NCBI GenBank assembly: GCA_037367405.1
Contig: JAZKJV010010547.1
Location: forward strand, 248,001-312,000
Reading direction: 5' to 3'
Length of the DNA: 64,000 nucleotides
DNA from: Ottelia alismoides
Taxonomy: Eukaryota; Streptophyta; Magnoliopsida; Alismatales; Hydrocharitaceae
Shown: one piece after another, positions 59,401 through 64,000 of the stretch
Layout: every line of letters starts with the position of its first letter
Position numbering within the stretch: the first letter of the stretch is position 1
Program-made: the position numbers and the translations under genes
Notes under the pieces: model-generated
Database searches by the model: none
The model's input: the letters and a program-made list of their open reading frames with translations, nothing else
What the model was told of the DNA's origin: nothing

Positions 59401-59563
59401 GCACATCGAGGTTGATTGTCACTATATACGAGACATGATTCAGAAGGGCTTTATTTCCACATGTCAGCTCAGGGAATCAGATTGCAGATATCTTCACCAA
59501 GGCCTTACTCAGAGGACCTTTTCAGAAGTACATAGTCGAACACAAGGACACGAGCTATTATGA
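56484..59563 (+). pseudogene. copia-2 Gag-Pol remnant
   Basis: Opens MSESKADIPS at 56,484. Gag continues in several frames (GHAPIVKMDGSNYEL; LTVLDPEYEASRSQI at ~56,983) to a zinc knuckle CKFCHHPGHTEDRC (57,208-57,249). Protease is WIMDSGAIHH (57,496-57,525). The integrase HHCC and core regions span ~57,880-58,660, including SCAYTSQQNGIAERKH (~58,335). A Pro-rich linker follows (58,795-58,900). Then at ~59,000-59,140 the sequence passes straight into [19 protein letters not shown] (~59,193) and the RNase H end [14 protein letters not shown]. The whole reverse transcriptase is missing. Many stops. Confidence 0.82.
59018..59146 (+). repeat. Short duplication at the copia-2 deletion junction
   Basis: TTTGGACCTGCCTATTGTATTTTGGAAGCCGAAGCGTAGATATTTTGGAAGCC... 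: GGAAGCCGAAGCGTAGAT and TTGGACCTGCCTATTGTATTTTG each occur twice, in swapped order, exactly where RT is lost. Confidence 0.75.
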
Positions 59564-59850
59564 TATCTAATCTAGGGCAAATATGAATGTTATGGATTCT
59601 AGTGTGATCTAGGTTAAAGTTAATACATGATGGTTGTTTTATTTAATCTTTTTAGATGCAAGTTATATAGAACTGAATGAAATGTAATATACTATAGAAC
59701 AAACAACAATACTACACACAAGTTACTCCTGAATTAATTAATAAGCATAAAACCCATTTAAATAAAACTTGGTCATAGATACTAATTAATTAGAAGCTCT
59801 GATTTTATAATTTCATTCAATGCACATAACTAATTAGTCATCTATTTCAC
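59564..59850 (-). repeat. LTR-like AT-rich sequence left of the LINE
   Basis: Contains AATTAATTAATAAG-type motifs like the AT-rich U5 side of the Athila LTR. Probably continuous with 63,038 onward before the LINE arrived. Confidence 0.35.
59835..59850. repeat. Left target duplication of the LINE
   Basis: TAGTCATCTATTTCAC, repeated exactly at 63,038-63,053. Confidence 0.9.
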
Positions 59851-60001
59851 TTTTTTTTGAAGCATCAAAAAAGGGGGAGACACTCTACGGTGTTCGCCCC
59901 AATATATTAAAAGGAAAAGAAGCAAAAATAATTACAAAAAAGTTACAAAAACCAAAAATACAGTACCCAAAAGGGGGAGCCGAAAAAACAACAATCAAAG
60001 A

Positions 60002-62721
60002 TTACCCCCCAACAGCCACAAAAGGGTTACCGTGTACACCAATCACCCAGGAGACACGAGGAATGGAAGCTAACGTTCTCCCTGTAGAACCGTTGGCCAG
60101 CAAAGAGGGCCTCATTCCTCCCCAGCCAGATACTCCACAGCCGTGCAAGCGGAGCCAAAAAGTCCTTCCTTTCCCTACTCCTGCTGTAAAACAAGCTCTC
60201 GCAAAAGGCAATCATACCCTCCGAGTTGACCCAGTCCAGATCATCCCAAAGGCCCCTAACCAAGCAACAACCAAAGAACAAGTGGTCAATGGTTTCCGCC
60301 TCCTCATCACAAAGCCCGCAAATAGGCCCAACATTAGGAAAGAAACGGGCGCAGCGCTCGCGCGTTAAGAGCCTCCCCTTGCGAAGAAGCCACAGGAAGA
60401 CTCCAATGCGCTCAGGAAGCTACAGACCCTAGAGGAGCCGGCAATCACACAAGAGACGATCGTCCCCCACCTGGGGACGGGGAGCCAAAGCCAGATACGC
60501 CTTACGCGTAGAAAAAAACCGTCCTTCCAAGTCCAGTGGTCCCGGCCAAGAGAAGGTTGGGCCGCGTCAGCAAGCACGTTCAGTAAAGAGAGAAAATCAT
60601 CCAGACGCTGATCCGAGAAATTGGCAATAAAACGTGGACACCAGCATCCATCCACCCAGCACGATGCCACCGAAGCCTCCCTATCGTCCGCTAGAGAAAA
60701 CAACCGGGGAAAGCAATCCTTCAGAGAACCCCCTCCCAACCAATCGTCGAACCAAAAAAGGAAGGAATCCCCCTTACCCAACACCGGCTTAAAGAGGGAA
60801 AGATTACGCATAAAAACATCCAAAACACCACGTTAAAACGGAGTTAGGTGCCCGTAAGCAACCCCCCGTGTCACCCCCAACATCGCTTCCCCCAGGAACT
60901 CCCACAGAACAGCAATAAAGAAGTTGTCCTCCTTGCCCCATACCCTACTTGCCCATTTAAGCAATAGAGCCTCGTTAACAATCTCCAACCTCCACACCCC
61001 CAGGCCACCATCCCACTTGGCCCGAGTAACCTCATCCCAAGCCACCAAATGAACCCCCCTTCCCCCTCTCCCTTCTTACCACACAAGAAGCCCCGCATAC
61101 AACGCTCAATACGCAGCCGAATCCCCTTGGGCAAACGTCGAGCCGAGAGGAAGAAAATAGGAATAGAGGAAAGCACCGCCTTAAGCAGAACGAGACGACC
61201 CCCTCTAGACAGCAACGCTGCGCGCCACCCAGCAAGGCGAGCCTCCAACTTCTCCACAACCAATCGCCAATCCCGGAGCCTGACACGCCCCACGACCAAA
61301 GGCAAACCAAGGTACTCCAACGGGAGCCCACTGGGAGGCAAGCCCAACACCCGGCCACACTCCATCGCCTCCTCCTGCGACATCCCGAAAGGGATCACCT
61401 TAGACTTAGCCCCATTAATCAAAAGCCTCGATAATTCACTGAAAAGTTCCAGAGTAGCCATACCGGAGACCTCAGAAGTGCCACCCTTAATAAAGCAAAT
61501 AGTGTCGTCCGCAAATTGAATCAAGGGCACGCGGAGGGTCCCAACAGTAAAGCCCTTGGTCAGCTCCGCCTCGATCACGCAGTCCAGCATACGAGGCAAC
61601 ACGTCCGCCGCCAGCACAAAAAGGAGGGGGGCGAGGGGACACCCCTGCCGCACCCCCCTACGCGGTTGGAAGAAGCCCCCAACCGGACGTCCATTAAACA
61701 AGACCGAGAGGGAGGCCGTGGTCACACAGCGGCGCACCCAAGAAATCCAAACTTCAGGGAATCCCCTCCTCAAAACAGACCACAAGAACCGCCAATCAAT
61801 ACAATCATAAGCCTTGGCGAAATCAATCTTCCAGAGAACGCCCATCTTGTTAGAGCTCTTCCAATCCGCGACCAACTCGGAAGCCACCGCGATGCAATCC
61901 GAGATCTGCCTTCCCCTAATGAATGCGGCCTGGGCCGGCGAAATCAGCGAATCAAGAACACGAGCAAGTCGCCTCGCTAAGACCTTAGCAATGATAAGAT
62001 AGATCCCATTCGATATAGAGATAGGCCTAAAGTCCTCGATGTGGTTAGCTGCTGCAGACTTAGGGATCAAAACAATGACGGCCCTATTAATTTTATCAAA
62101 ACCATTGTTCCCTTCACAAAACTCGCTAACAACCTCCAGAACATCATTGGCCACTACATGCCAAAAATCACGGTAGAAAGCAACAGGGAACCCGTCAGGG
62201 CCCGGTGAACCATCAGCATTTAAGTCCCACACGGCCTCCTTAATCTCAACCAGGGAGATCGGCCTAATCAGATCCAAAGAATCCACGGGTGCTAAAGAAG
62301 GGGCCCCATGGCCTAGCCAACGCCACTTGCGCTGTGAGCGACTCCCATAGGCATGCTTGAAGTGATCCGCAATGGCAAGCCCCAACTCCCTCTCGCCACT
62401 AATCAGGGCTCCATTAACAAAAAGAGAGCGAATAGAGTTGTATCGCCTTCTACCGCTGGCCACGCGGTGAAAGAACGCAGTATTAGCATCGCCCTCCTTG
62501 AGCCACTTCAAACGCGAGTGCTGACACCACTCCAAGTTCCGTTTCTTGTCCTCCGTGGTGACCTTCTTTTGCGCAACAGTGCGCTCAAGAAGCTCCTCCG
62601 ACCTCAAATCCCTATCATTCTCCGTCCGGTCCAGGCGAGCAATGACATCCTCCGCTTCCGCTCTAGCAGCCACACAAGCCACGCGCGAATCCTTCTTAAA
62701 CACCGCCAGAAGCTTCCGCAA
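60002..62721 (-). pseudogene. LINE ORF2: reverse transcriptase and zf-RVT, broken
   Basis: The main open piece is 60,871-62,721 (616 residues). It starts within the spacer that normally links endonuclease to RT (RLKWLKEGDANTAFFHRVASG). RT follows: DGSPGPDGFPVAFY, ISNGIYLIIAKVLARRL, KIDFAKAYDCIDW, GVRQGCPLAPLLF, and the active site FADD in PLIQFADDTICF. The thumb region LEYLGLPLVVG closes it. Frames shift near 60,870 and again near 60,365; downstream pieces at 60,365-60,823 and 60,002-60,281 carry the WFDDWLGGG and LWSIWLGRNEALFAGQ motifs of the C-terminal zf-RVT region. In a working LINE this protein copies the RNA at the nicked target. Without endonuclease and with frameshifts, this copy cannot. 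Confidence 0.88.
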
Positions 62722-62726
62722 TGTAA

Positions 62727-63037
62727 AGAGTACACAGAGTGTCCACCTACTCCTGAGATAGTTCCCCTTCTAATAAAGAGAAGAGCTTTGTGCCCGTGCT
62801 CGTGTGATTGCTTGTTAGAGTTCTTGAGCGTTCTTGAGCGTGTTCTTGAGAGTGTTCTTGAGCGATCCGGAGTTCGTGCTTGTGTTTGTGTTGGAAGCGT
62901 CGGTGCGCTAGCAAGCAGGAGTACGAGAAGAGTTGGAGCGCGTCCGTGACCGTTCTACTCGGAAAGGCTGGTTAGCTACGGGTTAGCTAACGCCGCACAG
63001 GATCGGTCAAAATCGAAAGCGGGATTTTGACCCTGTG
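62727..63037 (-). other. Unassigned 5' segment of the LINE insertion
   Basis: About 310 bp inside the target duplication but without LINE coding similarity. On + it carries four imperfect GTTCTTGAGCG units (62,817-62,868) and AATAAAGAGAAG (62,772). The minus-strand 5' end has CCCGCTTTCGATTTTGACCG, and 63,006-63,034 has the inverted-type pair GGTCAAAATC...GATTTTGACC. It is either true LINE 5' UTR joined to RT by an internal deletion, or another transcript joined by template switching. Confidence 0.5.
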
Positions 63038-64000
63038 TAGTCATCTATTTCACTTCAAGTTCATTTAGAATTAATTAAGAGATTAATGATATAGAATCAA
63101 TTAAGAAGTCACCTAATTAAAATCTTAATGTAAAAAAGAATTCACGGGCCTAATTAATTCACGAAATGCAGTCAAGATTAATTTATGGCATCCACGTTCA
63201 AGATTAACAAATCACCACACTTCTCTAATTAATTAATGATTAAACATAAGGTACAACAGAGAACTAATGATGCCATAAGAAAAACAAATAACAGGGATGT
63301 AAAACAAGACCAATTCACTTAAGTTGGACATCAAATGCTTAATTTATAAAATAATCAATCTAGAGACTTTACTGCAAGAAAACATACAAAATACTTAACA
63401 AAAAATCACAAACAAGTCCAAAGATAGACTAAAATGCAATAAAACAAAGTCAGAGGGGCTTATCTTGCAAAATCCAAATGTGTGGGGGCTTTTCTGCAAA
63501 TATCAGAACCCGACAGGAAATGTCTGCAATTCTAACAAGCACGTCAAGTGCTGGAGGCATGCACTCGAGGTTCGGAGGGCAGATCAGGCTCGAGCTACGT
63601 GGAGTGTATCTGTCGCTTCAGCACAGAATAGGGACCACTAAGGTTTGAGGCTCGAAAAGTTGGCTTGATGCTAATATGTGTTGTGGGATCAAATCAGATA
63701 GATTTGATCCAACGACAACTGCTCCTCTCCTCTCTTGGAACTCCTTGAGTGGTGGCGCAAAGGCGAGGCTCCGGTGAAGGTCATGCAGCTCCTTTGTGCT
63801 CCTCGGATGGATCTGAAGGTCAGAGAAGGATGCTGAGCAGTTAGCGGGAGGTAGAGAGCTTGAGGTCATGTAGCATATAGAGGTCAATGAAGCTACGTCG
63901 AAGAAGAAACTCGAGATCGGAGAAGTGTACCAAACTTCGATCAATGAGGGAACTCTCTACCTGCAAGTGTTAGAAATATATTCGAAGTGAAATGGAGCGA
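63038..64000 (-). repeat. Diverged Athila-type LTR (partial)
   Basis: On the minus strand TCTAACACTTGCAGGTA (63,959-63,975) matches 15,694-15,710 of the Athila LTR exactly. Downstream the order is alike: a GC-richer part, a GATCAAATC...GATTTGATCC hairpin-like pair (63,688-63,710), then ATTGCATTTTAGTC-type lines and an AT-rich U5-like part. The rest is too diverged to align by eye. The element continues past the window. Confidence 0.45.

Larger units (their letters stand above)
55806..59563 (+). mobile_element. Ty1/copia element 'copia-2', RT deleted, 3' LTR missing
   Basis: 5' LTR 55,806-55,964, primer site 55,965-55,976, leader, gag, protease, integrase, then a jump to the end of RNase H. 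It inserted into the Tork-like integrase frame. No 3' LTR is recognisable after 59,563. Confidence 0.82.
59851..63037 (-). mobile_element. L1-type LINE, internally rearranged at its 5' side
   Basis: 3,187 bp between perfect 16-bp target duplications. On the minus strand it ends GATGCTTCAAAAAAAA at 59,851. It contains the RT-bearing half of ORF2 and a C-terminal zf-RVT region. ORF1 and the endonuclease are absent. The first ~310 bp (63,037-62,727) are unlike the rest and have no coding match. Confidence 0.88.

Noticed and set aside
60063..62949. Plus-strand frames opposite the LINE
   Set aside because: Shadows of the minus-strand RT and zf-RVT coding sequence.

Overview
This is nuclear DNA of a flowering plant (monocot possible, not provable here). 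The window holds degraded plastid DNA, Athila-type Ty3/gypsy and Ty1/copia retrotransposons, an L1-type LINE, Mutator-like (MULE), hAT and MITE elements. It has almost no host genes. Coding sequence is sparse, AT content is high outside the elements, and most recognisable reading frames are broken. No rRNA, functional tRNA, operon or CRISPR is present.

Layout. 1-4.5 kb is AT-rich sequence with a MITE edge and a 370-bp tandem duplication. 4.53-7.54 kb is an old element with roughly 500-bp inverted ends. 9.4-9.6 kb is a plastid atpI relic. 9,629-30,042 is one MULE ('MULE-1') with matched ~84-bp inverted ends and a perfect 9-bp target duplication. It carries a frameshifted mudrA-like transposase on + and a small GRF-type zinc-finger membrane gene on -, arranged convergently. 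Inside it, at 13,862-29,027, sits a very young Athila-type element with a perfect 5-bp target duplication, 3.44-kb LTRs differing at about ten sites, a tRNA-Asp primer site, and a gag-pol frame that stops in the middle of integrase.

30.8-36.2 kb holds plastid-derived relics (psbM, trnL-UAG, start of ccsA) broken up by two non-autonomous MULEs. One has a perfect 9-bp target duplication; the other has ends of the same family as MULE-1. 36.7-42.1 kb holds MITEs, microsatellites, an LTR-like block and a relic of a fatty-alcohol-oxidase C-terminus. 42,959-46,087 is a minus-strand, pol-less copia-type element with a MITE inside. 48.1-48.6 kb is the only good host-gene candidate: the last exon of a Sec14/CRAL-TRIO lipid-transfer protein (-), next to a 756-bp hAT-type element with a perfect 8-bp target duplication.

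49.9-59.6 kb holds two related, broken copia elements pointing away from each other, with a remnant of a different copia element between their 5' LTRs. 59,851-63,037 is an L1-type LINE (-) with matching flanking repeats and an abrupt 5' junction. It has landed in what looks like a second, diverged Athila-type LTR that runs to the window end.

The strongest signals are: the complete nesting order (plastid insert, then MULE-1, then Athila); the GRF zinc-finger passenger gene in MULE-1; the Athila LTR architecture (three identical G-box palindromes, a row of perfect hairpins, a candidate spliced leader); the integrase-truncated but nearly unmutated Athila copy; and the rearranged LINE and copia copies. 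All counts and alignments were made by eye.
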